Source: Acidimicrobiales bacterium
GTDB lineage: Bacteria > Actinomycetota > Acidimicrobiia > Acidimicrobiales > SHLQ01
Length of the DNA: 64,000 nt
Assembly: GCA_020628865.1 (NCBI GenBank)
Contig: JAHDEJ010000027.1
Coordinates: 1-64,000, forward strand
Direction of reading: 5' to 3'
This document shows, in pieces, positions 46,622 through 56,000 of this stretch. Each line of letters begins with the position of its first letter. The stretch's first letter is position 1. Made by a program: the position numbers and the translations under genes. The notes under the pieces were generated by a model, which was given only the letters and a program-made list of their open reading frames with translations, was not told the origin of the DNA and ran no database searches.

Positions 46622-48679
46622 TCAGTCCCGGGTGAGCGTTGGCTGCACGGTGAGGCCGTAGGCCGCGTTGTACGGCTCCGTCCAGGCGAGCGTGCCGTCG
46701 TCGTTGATCTTCGAGTCCACGTCGATGATCAACTCGATCGGGCCCGGGACGCCGTCGAATGCACGGAGCTCGAACGGGCCGTCCATCAGGTTGCCCGTGA
46801 CGGTGATGCCGCCACCCGTGATCGTCGCGTTGGCACTGTTGAGCACAGCGAGCATCTCGTCGGGGAGTTCGATGTTGCCGTAACGAAGGGTGTCGTCGGA
46901 GCACAGGCACGGTGTGATGAACGTGCTGACGGTCGATCCCGTGCACGTCTCCATCGTGTCCACGGTGAGTGTGAAGAAGTTGGACTCATCGCCAAGACCG
47001 AGAATGCACTCGTCGGTCACCTGGGCGTAGGCGTACGGTTCGATCGCATTGCCGCCGATGACGGGGTCGCGTCCCGCTCCGTCAGGTTCCGATGGAAGCG
47101 TCGCTGCGGTGTACTGCGGGTGATCGACCACACCGCAACCGGAGTTCGTCTTCCAGTCGAAGCAGACCGTCACGTTTGCGGCGCCGCCACCGAAGACCGT
47201 ACGGACCTCGCCGCCGGAGAGCACGGCGAAGGTGTCGCCGATCCAAGAGACGTTCAACGCCGGCAGATAGTTGCGAAGGGCAGTGTTCTCGTGGATCGCA
47301 CCGTTGGTCAGCGCGGCGCAGGCGTTCCGACCGTTTTTCCGTGCATTGCAGATGTGCGTTGGGTCTCCGCTCGCATTGAATGCGAAGAAGGTGAAGCGGT
47401 CGGATTGGTTGCTCATCTGGCTGGCGGTGTTGGTCCAACAGCTGGAGGCCGACTGGAAGTTCCAACATTCGAAGAGGACTTCGCCGTTGTTCAACGCCAT
47501 CGTCACGTAGAGCTTGTCGCCGTGGAGCTCCATGTTGTTGGTCTTGCCGTTGTTGTCGATGTCCGGAATGCTCGGATGGCTGGCGGCTGCCATCGTCCAC
47601 TCGCCGCACGTCGTCATCGTGTCCGGGTCGACGCATGCGATGTGGCCGTCCTGAGCGACGACGTACAGGTTGTCGTTCCACATGACCGGGCCGACGGCGT
47701 TCGTGTCGCTCGTCTGGGTGAAGGGCCAGAGGGCCACGAATTCGTTGGCGCAGTAGTCGCGAGCGTTGAGATCGACGCAGATGACACCGGTCTGCGATGC
47801 GCTGATGTCACGAGCGGTGAAATACAACTTGTTCCGCCCTTCGTCGAGGTAGTCGGTACCGCGGGTGTGGGTGCGGTAGCCCTCGAGCGAGATCGAACCA
47901 GGCTTCGCCGCACCCGGATAGTTGAAGTTGCAGAAGTCCTTCGTGGCTCGGTCCATGCAGACGACGCTGCCTCGCCACGGACCCACGAAGGAGTGATGGT
48001 TGACGGCCCAGATTTCGGTATCACCACGCAACAGCGGGGCCCAGCCGTCGCCATCGCCTCGTGCGTCGAAGCCGCTGAAGGGCGGCTTGATCTCGATCTC
48101 GCGGTCGCAGTCCGCATTGCAGTTGGAGATGATCGCGCTTCCTTCCCGAACGATCTCGGGAGCATCACGAACGAAATTGGAGAAGTACTGTTCGCCGGCC
48201 CGGCCGACGTTGACGGTGATGGCGTTCGACGCGGTGCGGGTGATGACGATCACGGTGCCGTCGACCGCGGTGACCGTTGCGGTCGATTCGGCCGGAGGAA
48301 GAGCGGTGGTGATCACCGGAACGTCGGTGATGGCCATCCCGCCAGCAGTGAGCGCGCCGATCACCGCGTCGACGGCCTCTTGCATCGCGAGCTCTTCTGC
48401 CTCGGTCTGTTCCGCCGTGGTGAGAGAGGTCAAACGGCTCTCTCCTTTGTCCTCCAGATAGGCCTTGATCCTCAAATCGTGGGCCTGCACGCCGTTGAGC
48501 GACGCAACGTCGGCGGCGCGCTGCTGTTCCTGGCCCTGGCGATACCACGCGCCGAGGTCGGTGGCGAGTGCCGCGATGAGCAGGAGGATGATCATCACGA
48601 GTGCCGTGAGGATCAGAATCGCTCCTCGCTCGTCGCGAGCGCGGGGGTTTGGCAGGAATGTGAACAGGCGGGAGCACAT
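46622..48679 (-). CDS. TadG-like protein with Cys-paired propeller-like domain, 685 aa
   Basis: Residues 14-47 (DERGAILILTALVMIILLLI then AALATDLGAWYRQGQEQQRA) are the TadG/TadE_N (Flp pilus assembly) start. A conserved module runs to about 200 (ITDVPVITTALPPAESTATVTAV, YFSNFVRDAPEIVREGSAI). From about 200 to 600 come repeated blade-like units with a Cys pair: VVCMDRATKDFC, VICVDLNARDYC, IACVDPDTMTTCGEW, ECWNFQSASSCW, VCFDWKTNSGCGVVDH. A last beta-domain (ATITGGGITVTGNLMDGPFE) ends at residue 685. This resembles a beta-propeller with disulfides in each blade. It is likely an exposed Tad-pilus minor protein. ATG 48679 lacks a ribosome-binding site. Confidence 0.8.
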   Translation of the reverse strand: MCSRLFTFLPNPRARDERGAILILTALVMIILLLIAALATDLGAWYRQGQEQQRAADVASLNGVQAHDLRIKAYLEDKGESRLTSLTTAEQTEAEELAMQEAVDAVIGALTAGGMAITDVPVITTALPPAESTATVTAVDGTVIVITRTASNAITVNVGRAGEQYFSNFVRDAPEIVREGSAIISNCNADCDREIEIKPPFSGFDARGDGDGWAPLLRGDTEIWAVNHHSFVGPWRGSVVCMDRATKDFCNFNYPGAAKPGSISLEGYRTHTRGTDYLDEGRNKLYFTARDISASQTGVICVDLNARDYCANEFVALWPFTQTSDTNAVGPVMWNDNLYVVAQDGHIACVDPDTMTTCGEWTMAAASHPSIPDIDNNGKTNNMELHGDKLYVTMALNNGEVLFECWNFQSASSCWTNTASQMSNQSDRFTFFAFNASGDPTHICNARKNGRNACAALTNGAIHENTALRNYLPALNVSWIGDTFAVLSGGEVRTVFGGGAANVTVCFDWKTNSGCGVVDHPQYTAATLPSEPDGAGRDPVIGGNAIEPYAYAQVTDECILGLGDESNFFTLTVDTMETCTGSTVSTFITPCLCSDDTLRYGNIELPDEMLAVLNSANATITGGGITVTGNLMDGPFELRAFDGVPGPIELIIDVDSKINDDGTLAWTEPYNAAYGLTVQPTLTRD

Positions 48680-48753
48680 GGGAATTTCATCGGTTCACGT
48701 TCCGTAATTCCGCATGGGCCGTTTGGCCGTCTGGTTTCGCGTGGGTTTGGCGA

Positions 48754-50769
48754 TCAGTTCCCCGTCAGCGTCGGCTGGACGGTCAGCGCAAGCTGCGCAC
48801 TGTAGGGCTCGCGCCATGCCAGCGATCCGTCCGAGTTGAGCTTCGAGTCGACGAGGATGGTCAATTCGAGCGGTGCAGCCACGCCATTGAACGGCGACAG
48901 ATCGAATGGTCCGTCCATCAGGTTGCCGGTGATGGTCGTTCCTCCGCCGGTCACGGTTGCGTCGGCGCTGTTCAACACGGCCAGCAGTTCTGCCGGCAGT
49001 TCGAGCACGCCGTAGCGGAAGGTGCCGTCGCCGCACTCACACGGGTAGACATCCGTCGAGACCGTCGAGCTGGTGCAGGTCTCCATCGTGTCCACACCGA
49101 GCGTGAAGTACCGGGAGTCGTGACCCAGGCCGACGATGCAGTCGTCGGTGATCAGGGCAAGACCGTACGGTCGGGTCCATCCATCCGGTGCGAGCGTCCA
49201 GTGGTCGGCGACTCCACATCCGGAGTTGGTGAGCCAATCGAAGCACACGCTCTTGTTTGCGTTGCCGAGCGTCATGTAGGTGCGGGGCCCGTAGGCCGTG
49301 TCGAAGGTGAAGGCACCGCCGACCCAGCTGACGGCGTGAGGCGTCACGTAGTTGTAGAGGTTGGTGGGCTCCCACATCGAGGTGCCGCTCAGGTTGACGC
49401 AGCGGCCCCAGTTGCCGATCGGATCGACTCGACAGAAGCCGTTGACATCACCACTGGTGGTGTAGGACAACGTGTTCAGGTAGTCGTCGTCGCTGTACCA
49501 GCTCATGCCGGAGTTGTACGTCTGCACGCCACCCCAACAGCCGGACTGGCTGGCGAGGTCCCAGCAGTGGAAGATCGAGCCGGCGTCCGAGGTGTTGATC
49601 ATGTAGAGCCGGTTGTTGTGGACCTGGCCCCAACTCACTCGGGGTCGACCGCTCAGGTCGGCGACGCCCGAACCAACGGCGTCGGTGTTCCAGGTGCCGC
49701 AGGCGGTCATGGTGTCGGGGTTGACGCAGCCGAGCTGGCCGTCCTGGGCGAGGATATAGAGGTTGCCGTTCCATTCCCACGGTCCGACCACGCTGACGAT
49801 CGCCGACCAGTTCACGACCGGCTGGGCCCAGAAGCCGACGAAGTCGTTCGGGGAGCAGAAGCCGCCGGCAGCCATGTCGAAGCAGGCAAGGCCGGCCATG
49901 CCCGTGCTGCGGTCGCGGCCGGCGAAGTAGATCCGGTCGCGGTCGTTGTCGATGTACTCGGGGATGGGACGGTTGTGGGTGTCGAACCGATCCGTGCTGA
50001 AGAGGCCCGTGCCGTCGTTGCCCACGCCGGCGCAGAAGTCCTCCGTGTTGCGGTCCATGCACACGATGTTGCCCTGGCCCGATCCTCGGATGTGATGGTT
50101 CACGGCCCAGATCTGGGTGTCACCACGGAGCAGCGGCCCGAAGCCGTCGCCCTTGCCGCTGGCTTCGAAGCCCGGGAACGGCGGTTCGATCTCGATGTCG
50201 CGGCTGCAGTCGGCGTTGCAGTTGGAGATGACGGCGCTGCCTTCGCGGGTGATTTCGGGGGCGTCGCGGACGAAGTTGGAGAAGTATTGGTCGCCTTGGC
50301 GTCCGACGTTGACGGTGATGGCGTTGGTGGCGGTGCGGGTGATGACGATGGAGGTGCCGTCGACTGCGGTGACGGTGGCGGTGGATTCGGCGGGTGGGAT
50401 GGCGGTGGTGATGACGGGGACGTCGGTGATGTTCATGCCGCCGGCGGCGAGGGCGCCGAGGACGGAGTTGACGGCGTCTTGGAAGGCTTGGTCTTCGGCG
50501 TCGGCCTTTTGTGGGTCGGTGAGGCTGGAGTAGCCGGTGACGCCGTTGGCGTCGTAGTAGGCCTTGAGGCTGGCGTCGTGGGCTTGGACGCCGTTGAGGG
50601 AGGCGACGTCGGCGGCGCGTTGTTGTTCTTGGCCTTGTCGGTACCAGGCGCCGAGGTCGGTGGCGAGGGCGGCGATGAGCAGGAGGATGATCATCACGAG
50701 TGCGGTGAGGATCAGGATCGCTCCGCGTTCTTCACGAGCGCGGGCAGGGAGCGTGGTGAAGCGAGTCAC
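48754..50769 (-). CDS. TadG-like protein with Cys-paired propeller-like domain, 671 aa
   Basis: GTG 50769 (VTRFTTLPARAREERGAILI) is six bases after a TTAGGT -10 box. The first ~192 residues look identical, at the DNA level too, to those of the 50898 gene. The propeller-like part then diverges while keeping Cys-paired blades: IVCMDRNTEDFC, LACFDMAAGGFC, LGCVNPDTMTACGTW, FHCWDLASQSGCWGG, SVCFDWLTNSGCGVADH. The last domain (ATVTGGGTTITGNLMDGPFD, LTVQPTLTGN) is conserved among all three copies. Both this and the next protein are 671 residues. An exposed pilus-tip or adhesin role is inferred. Confidence 0.82.
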   Translation of the reverse strand: MTRFTTLPARAREERGAILILTALVMIILLLIAALATDLGAWYRQGQEQQRAADVASLNGVQAHDASLKAYYDANGVTGYSSLTDPQKADAEDQAFQDAVNSVLGALAAGGMNITDVPVITTAIPPAESTATVTAVDGTSIVITRTATNAITVNVGRQGDQYFSNFVRDAPEITREGSAVISNCNADCSRDIEIEPPFPGFEASGKGDGFGPLLRGDTQIWAVNHHIRGSGQGNIVCMDRNTEDFCAGVGNDGTGLFSTDRFDTHNRPIPEYIDNDRDRIYFAGRDRSTGMAGLACFDMAAGGFCSPNDFVGFWAQPVVNWSAIVSVVGPWEWNGNLYILAQDGQLGCVNPDTMTACGTWNTDAVGSGVADLSGRPRVSWGQVHNNRLYMINTSDAGSIFHCWDLASQSGCWGGVQTYNSGMSWYSDDDYLNTLSYTTSGDVNGFCRVDPIGNWGRCVNLSGTSMWEPTNLYNYVTPHAVSWVGGAFTFDTAYGPRTYMTLGNANKSVCFDWLTNSGCGVADHWTLAPDGWTRPYGLALITDDCIVGLGHDSRYFTLGVDTMETCTSSTVSTDVYPCECGDGTFRYGVLELPAELLAVLNSADATVTGGGTTITGNLMDGPFDLSPFNGVAAPLELTILVDSKLNSDGSLAWREPYSAQLALTVQPTLTGN

Positions 50770-50843
50770 ATTCGTACCTAACAGGTTGGGGGAGGCGCTG
50801 TACCCGCCTAGGTACGGCCTGAACGTTCCTACGGCTCGAGCCG
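50192..50843. repeat. 652-bp duplicated block, copy 1
   Basis: Bases 50192-50843 match 52336-52987 with a constant offset of 2,144 bases and no difference that I can find by reading. The block covers codons 1-192 of a TadG-like gene plus 74 bases of upstream promoter DNA. It has a very strong C third-position bias on the coding strand, higher than in the paralogue at 46622. Confidence 0.9.
50770..50781 (-). promoter_or_regulatory. Leaderless promoter of the 48754 TadG-like gene
   Basis: TTAGGT (50781-50776 on the minus strand) ends six bases before GTG 50769; no ribosome-binding site is present. An inverted repeat GTACC/GGTAC lies just upstream (about 50801-50816). The same arrangement occurs before GTG 52913 (TTAGGT at 52925-52920). 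Confidence 0.5.
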
Positions 50844-50897
50844 GCCAACTCTGAATGGGCCGTTTCGGCCAATTCATCCGGCCGCCGAGTCCGGCAA

Positions 50898-52913
50898 TCA
50901 GTCGCCGGTGAGCGTCGGCTGGGTGATCAGGGCCAGCGTCGCCGTGTACGGCTCTTTCCAGGCGATCGATCCGTCGGCGTTCACGATCGAGTTGACCTCG
51001 ATGGTGAGCGTGAGCGGACCCGGCGTGCCGTTGAAAGGGGCCAGGTCGAATGGTCCGTTGAGCAGGTCGCCGGTGATCGTCGTGCCGCCGCCGGTGACGG
51101 TGGCATTCGCGCTGGCCAGCACAGACTTCATCTCTTCGGGTAGCTCGAGGACGCCGTAGCGCTCAGAACCATCGCCACAGGTGCACGGGTAGACGTCGGT
51201 TGAGACGACGGTGTCGTCACACGTCTCCATCGTGTTGACGTCGATGGTGAAGAAGCGGGAAGTGTGCCCCAACCCAACCAGACACGTCTCACTCGCTCGA
51301 GCGAGTCCGTAGGGAGCAAGATTCGCTCCACTCAGTGTCTGGTGATTGGCGGCGCCACAGTTGTTCGCCGTCGACCAGTCCCAGCACAGCGTGTTGTTTC
51401 CAGCAACGCCGTTGCCCGTGCCGCCGGTGAAGAACGTGCGGATATCGCCGTTGAAGAGCGTGAAATCATGCGCCGCACCCATCCAGCTGCTCGACCGTGG
51501 ACGGAAGAAGCTCTCCATGGCCGTCGGTACCCAGGTGCTCGAGCCTGCGGAGTTCACGCAGAAGCTCCCGTTGCCGTTCGAACGGATGGTGCAGATGCCG
51601 TTGACGTTGCCGCCGGTGTCACGGTGGAGGAAGTTCCATGCGTAGCCGGCGCCAGTGTGTCGGTTGTGGCCATGGTTCCACGTCTGTACGCCTCCCCAGC
51701 AGCTGCTCTGCGTGGCCAGGTTCCAGCAGTGGTAGACGTGTTGGTTGTCCGGCATGGTCACGAGGTAGAGACGGTCGCCATCGAGGCCACCCCACCCGTA
51801 GGTCACCGAGCTGAAGAGTCCGTGGCCGTAGCCAACGCCATCGGTGTCCCAGATTCCGCAGGCGGTCATCGTGTCAGGGTTGACGCATCCGAGCTGGCCG
51901 TCCTGGGCAAGCATGTACAGGTTGCCGTTCCATTCCCATGGTCCGACGATCTGGATGGTGTTCGGCCAGGCCGCGTTGCCGGACGACAACAGTCCCTCAA
52001 AACGATTCGCACAGAACGCCCGAGCCTCCATGTCGAAGCAGGCGAGGCCGATCTGGCCGAGCGCCGAATCGCGCGAGGGGAAGAAGATCTTTCCGTCCTT
52101 GATGTATTCGGGCTGGGACCTGTTGGCCGTCTGCAGGGTGCCGAACGAATAGAGGCCGGGGCTCACGTCACCGTGGTCGCAGAACGACTCGGTGTCCCGG
52201 TTCATGCAGACGATGTTGCCCTGGCTGGGGGCGGACAGATGGTGGTTGAGCGCCCAGACTTCGTTCTCGTGAAGGATTGGGCCCCAGCCGTCGCCCTTGC
52301 CGATTGCATCGAATGCGGGGAAGGGTGGGATGAGTTCGATGTCGCGGCTGCAGTCGGCGTTGCAGTTGGAGATGACGGCGCTGCCTTCGCGGGTGATTTC
52401 GGGGGCGTCGCGGACGAAGTTGGAGAAGTATTGGTCGCCTTGGCGTCCGACGTTGACGGTGATGGCGTTGGTGGCGGTGCGGGTGATGACGATGGAGGTG
52501 CCGTCGACTGCGGTGACGGTGGCGGTGGATTCGGCGGGTGGGATGGCGGTGGTGATGACGGGGACGTCGGTGATGTTCATGCCGCCGGCGGCGAGGGCGC
52601 CGAGGACGGAGTTGACGGCGTCTTGGAAGGCTTGGTCTTCGGCGTCGGCCTTTTGTGGGTCGGTGAGGCTGGAGTAGCCGGTGACGCCGTTGGCGTCGTA
52701 GTAGGCCTTGAGGCTGGCGTCGTGGGCTTGGACGCCGTTGAGGGAGGCGACGTCGGCGGCGCGTTGTTGTTCTTGGCCTTGTCGGTACCAGGCGCCGAGG
52801 TCGGTGGCGAGGGCGGCGATGAGCAGGAGGATGATCATCACGAGTGCGGTGAGGATCAGGATCGCTCCGCGTTCTTCACGAGCGCGGGCAGGGAGCGTGG
52901 TGAAGCGAGTCAC
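50898..52913 (-). CDS. TadG-like protein with Cys-paired propeller-like domain, 671 aa
   Basis: This is the third TadG-like paralogue. The N-terminal segment (GAILILTALVMIILLLIAAL) and residues to about 192 equal those of the 48754 gene. The propeller-like part (200-590) differs in loops: IVCMNRDTESFC, LACFDMEARAFC, LGCVNPDTMTACGIW, YHCWNLATQSSCWGG, GICTIRSNGNGSFC, TLCWDWSTANNCGAANH. The end domain (ATVTGGGTTITGDLLNGPFD) is retained. The order of transcription is 50898 gene first, then 48754 and 46622. Retained blades with variable loops suggest a binding surface under diversification. Confidence 0.82.
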   Translation of the reverse strand: MTRFTTLPARAREERGAILILTALVMIILLLIAALATDLGAWYRQGQEQQRAADVASLNGVQAHDASLKAYYDANGVTGYSSLTDPQKADAEDQAFQDAVNSVLGALAAGGMNITDVPVITTAIPPAESTATVTAVDGTSIVITRTATNAITVNVGRQGDQYFSNFVRDAPEITREGSAVISNCNADCSRDIELIPPFPAFDAIGKGDGWGPILHENEVWALNHHLSAPSQGNIVCMNRDTESFCDHGDVSPGLYSFGTLQTANRSQPEYIKDGKIFFPSRDSALGQIGLACFDMEARAFCANRFEGLLSSGNAAWPNTIQIVGPWEWNGNLYMLAQDGQLGCVNPDTMTACGIWDTDGVGYGHGLFSSVTYGWGGLDGDRLYLVTMPDNQHVYHCWNLATQSSCWGGVQTWNHGHNRHTGAGYAWNFLHRDTGGNVNGICTIRSNGNGSFCVNSAGSSTWVPTAMESFFRPRSSSWMGAAHDFTLFNGDIRTFFTGGTGNGVAGNNTLCWDWSTANNCGAANHQTLSGANLAPYGLARASETCLVGLGHTSRFFTIDVNTMETCDDTVVSTDVYPCTCGDGSERYGVLELPEEMKSVLASANATVTGGGTTITGDLLNGPFDLAPFNGTPGPLTLTIEVNSIVNADGSIAWKEPYTATLALITQPTLTGD

Positions 52914-52987
52914 ATTCGTACCTAACAGGTTGGGGGAGGCGCTGTACCCGCCTAGGTACGGCCTGAACGTTCCTACGGCTCGAGCCG
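52336..52987. repeat. 652-bp duplicated block, copy 2
   Basis: This is the partner of 50192-50843, in the same orientation. It spans the first 192 codons of the 50898 gene and its promoter. The boundary at the gene-internal end is sharp: 5' of the shared TCGATGTCGCGG the two genes are clearly different. Confidence 0.9.
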
Positions 52988-53040
52988 ACCAAATCTCGAT
53001 GGGCCGAAACGCTCAGCATTGAGGTCGATACGGTGAGTGC

Positions 53041-56000
53041 GTGGCGACAGAGCCTCTCCAGCCGTTCTCCGCTCCCGTCCGGGCGTGGTTCGAGAGCAGC
53101 TTCGTCGCGCCGACACCGCCGCAGGCCGAGGGGTGGCCCGCCATTGCTTCGGGTGAGAACGTCCTCATTCTCTCGCCGACCGGTTCGGGCAAGACGCTGG
53201 CGGCGTTCCTGTGGGGACTGGACCGGCTGATGACCGAGCCGGTGCCGGAGCGTGAGCACCGAACCCGTCTGCTGTACATCAGCCCGCTGCGGGCGCTTGC
53301 CGTTGATGTGGAGAAGAATCTTCGGGCGCCCTTGCGCGGCATCACGTTGGCCGCCGAACGCCTGGGCGAGGACGTGCACGTGCCGACCGTCGGGATGCGA
53401 ACCGGCGACACCCCGGCCGACGAACGACGCAAGCTCGTACGAACGCCACCCGACCTCCTCATCACGACACCCGAGTCGCTGTACCTCATGCTCACGTCCG
53501 CGGCTCGCGAGACGCTGCGCAATGTGGACGCGGTCATCATCGACGAAATCCACTCGGTGGCGGGCACCAAGCGCGGCGCCCACCTCTCGCTCACGCTCGA
53601 ACGGCTCGATCAGTTGACCGAACGCCCGTTGCAGCGGATCGGGCTCTCTGCAACGCAGCGACCGTTGGAGGAGATCGCCCGCTTCCTCGGCGGTCGCGAG
53701 GTGGACGAGAAGGGCAAGGGGGCCTGGCGCAAGGTCACGGCGATCGATGCATCGGCCGAGCCGAACATGGACATCGAGGTCGTGGTCCCGATCGAGGACA
53801 TGGCCAACCTCGGTCAGTTCGTCGAGGAACCCACGTCAGGTCCGGCCGCGGCCGGACCGCAACGCCGCAGCATCTGGCCGTCGGTGCATCCTCGAATCCT
53901 GGAGCAGATCCAACAGCACCAGTCGACCATCGTGTTCGTGAACAGCCGTCGATTGGCCGAACGGCTGGCCGGCCGCCTGAACGAGTTGTGGGACGAGGAG
54001 GATGCGGCAACCCACGCAGCGAACGGCGCGTCTCCCGAAGAACCGAGGCCACCAGACGACGACAGAGTCGGGTTCACCCGCATCTGTGCGCATCACGGAT
54101 CCCTGAGCAAGGAACGCCGGCTCGACATCGAGGATCAGCTCAAGCAAGGTCGGATTCGAGCCATCGTTGCGACCAGCTCGCTCGAGTTGGGCATCGACAT
54201 GGGCGCCGTCGACCTCGTCGTCCAGGTGGAGTCGCCGGGAGCGGTCAGCCGTGGCCTCCAGCGGATCGGCCGGGCCGGGCATCAGGTCGGCGCGGTCAGC
54301 CGAGGAAAGATCTATCCCAAGCACCGAGCCGACCTCCTCGAGACCGCCGTCGTCGTCGAGCGGATGCGCAAGGCCGAGATCGAGTCCACTCGCTACCTCC
54401 GCAATCCGCTGGATGTCCTCGCTCAACACATCGTCGCCATGACGGCACTCGAGGATTGGAGCCTCGACGATCTGTCGGCGACCGTCCGCGGCTCGGCGAA
54501 CTACGCCGAGCTCTCCGATGACGTGCTCGACAACGTGCTCGATCTGCTCGCCGGCCGTTATCCCTCCGAGGAGTTCAGTGAGCTTCGGCCCCGCGTCGTG
54601 TGGGACCGGGTGGCGGGGATGGTCCGCAGCCGAAAGGGGGCGCAGCGTCTCGCCGTCACGAACGCCGGCACGATTCCGGACCGCGGGCTCTACGGCGTGT
54701 TCCTGCCAGACGGCACCCGCGTCGGCGAGCTCGACGAGGAGATGGTGTACGAGTCGCGCCCCGGCGAGACTTTTCTGCTCGGTGCGTCCACGTGGCGGAT
54801 CGAGGACATCACGTTCGAACGAGTCGTCGTCACGCCCGCACCCGGTGAGCCCGGCAAGATGCCGTTCTGGCATGGCGACGGACCGGGACGGCCGTTGGAG
54901 CTCGGGCGTGCACTCGGCGAGTTCGTCCGGGAGATCCAGACGATGCCACCGGCCAAGGCGTCCGAGAAGCTGCAGGCCGATCACGGCCTCGACGGGCTCG
55001 CTGCGGCAAACCTGCTGCAGTACATCGGCGACCAAGTGGAAGCGACCGGTGTCGTACCCGACGATCGCACCATCGTCGTCGAGCGATTTCGAGACGAGAT
55101 CGGCGACTGGCGGGTCTGCCTGCTCTCCCCGTTTGGCGCGCAGGTCCATGCGCCGTGGGGGATGGCGTTGCGGTCGAAGCTCTCCGAACTCTGGGGCATG
55201 GACGTGGAGATGATGTGGTCGGACGACGGCATCGTCATTCGGCTGCCGGAGGCCTACGACGACGTGGACCTCGATGCGCTCCGGTTCGCCCCCGACGACA
55301 TCGACGAGGTCGTCGTGGCCGAGCTGCCGGGCAGCGCGTTGTTTGCGAGCCGGTTCCGCGAGTGTGCCGCCCGCTCCCTCCTGCTGCCCCGCCGCCGACC
55401 GGACCAACGCACCCCGCTGTGGCAGCAGCGGCAGCGGTCCGCCGACCTCCTCCGGGTCGCTGCCAAGTACCCGAGCTTCCCGATCCTGCTCGAAGCCACC
55501 CGCGAGTGCCTCAACGACGTGTTCGACGTTCCGGCGTTGCGCGAGGTGCTCCAGGGCATCGCCACCCGCAAAATCCGGATGGTGCCGGTCGAGACGAACA
55601 AGGCGTCGCCATTCGCGCAGTCTCTCCTCTTCGGCTGGATCGCGCTGTACATGTACGAGGGCGACGCCCCACTGGCGGAACGCCGCGCGGCGGCATTGTC
55701 GCTCGACCGCGATCTGCTCCGCGATCTGCTCGGTGCCGAAGAGCTGCGTGAGCTGCTCGACCCCGGCGTGCTCGCCGATCTCGAGCTCGAGCTGCAACGG
55801 TTGGTCGACGGCCGACGGGCCCGGGACGAGGACGAGATCCACGACCTCCTGCGGGTGCTCGGCCCGCTCGATCGTCACGAGATCGAGGCACGTTCGGTCG
55901 ACGGTCTGGATGTTGTGGCAGCGCTCGAATCGTTGGTTGCCAGTCAGCGGATCCTGGACGTGGGTATCGGCACGGATCGTCGGTTCGCGGCCGCCGAGGA

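Noticed and set aside
49120-52925. Two 553-codon open frames on the plus strand (49120-50781 and 51264-52925), rich in Val, Gly and Asp
   Set aside because: They lie antisense to the TadG-like genes and reflect GC-rich codon structure; their similarity comes from the duplicated 652-bp block. No signal, motif or ribosome-binding site supports them.
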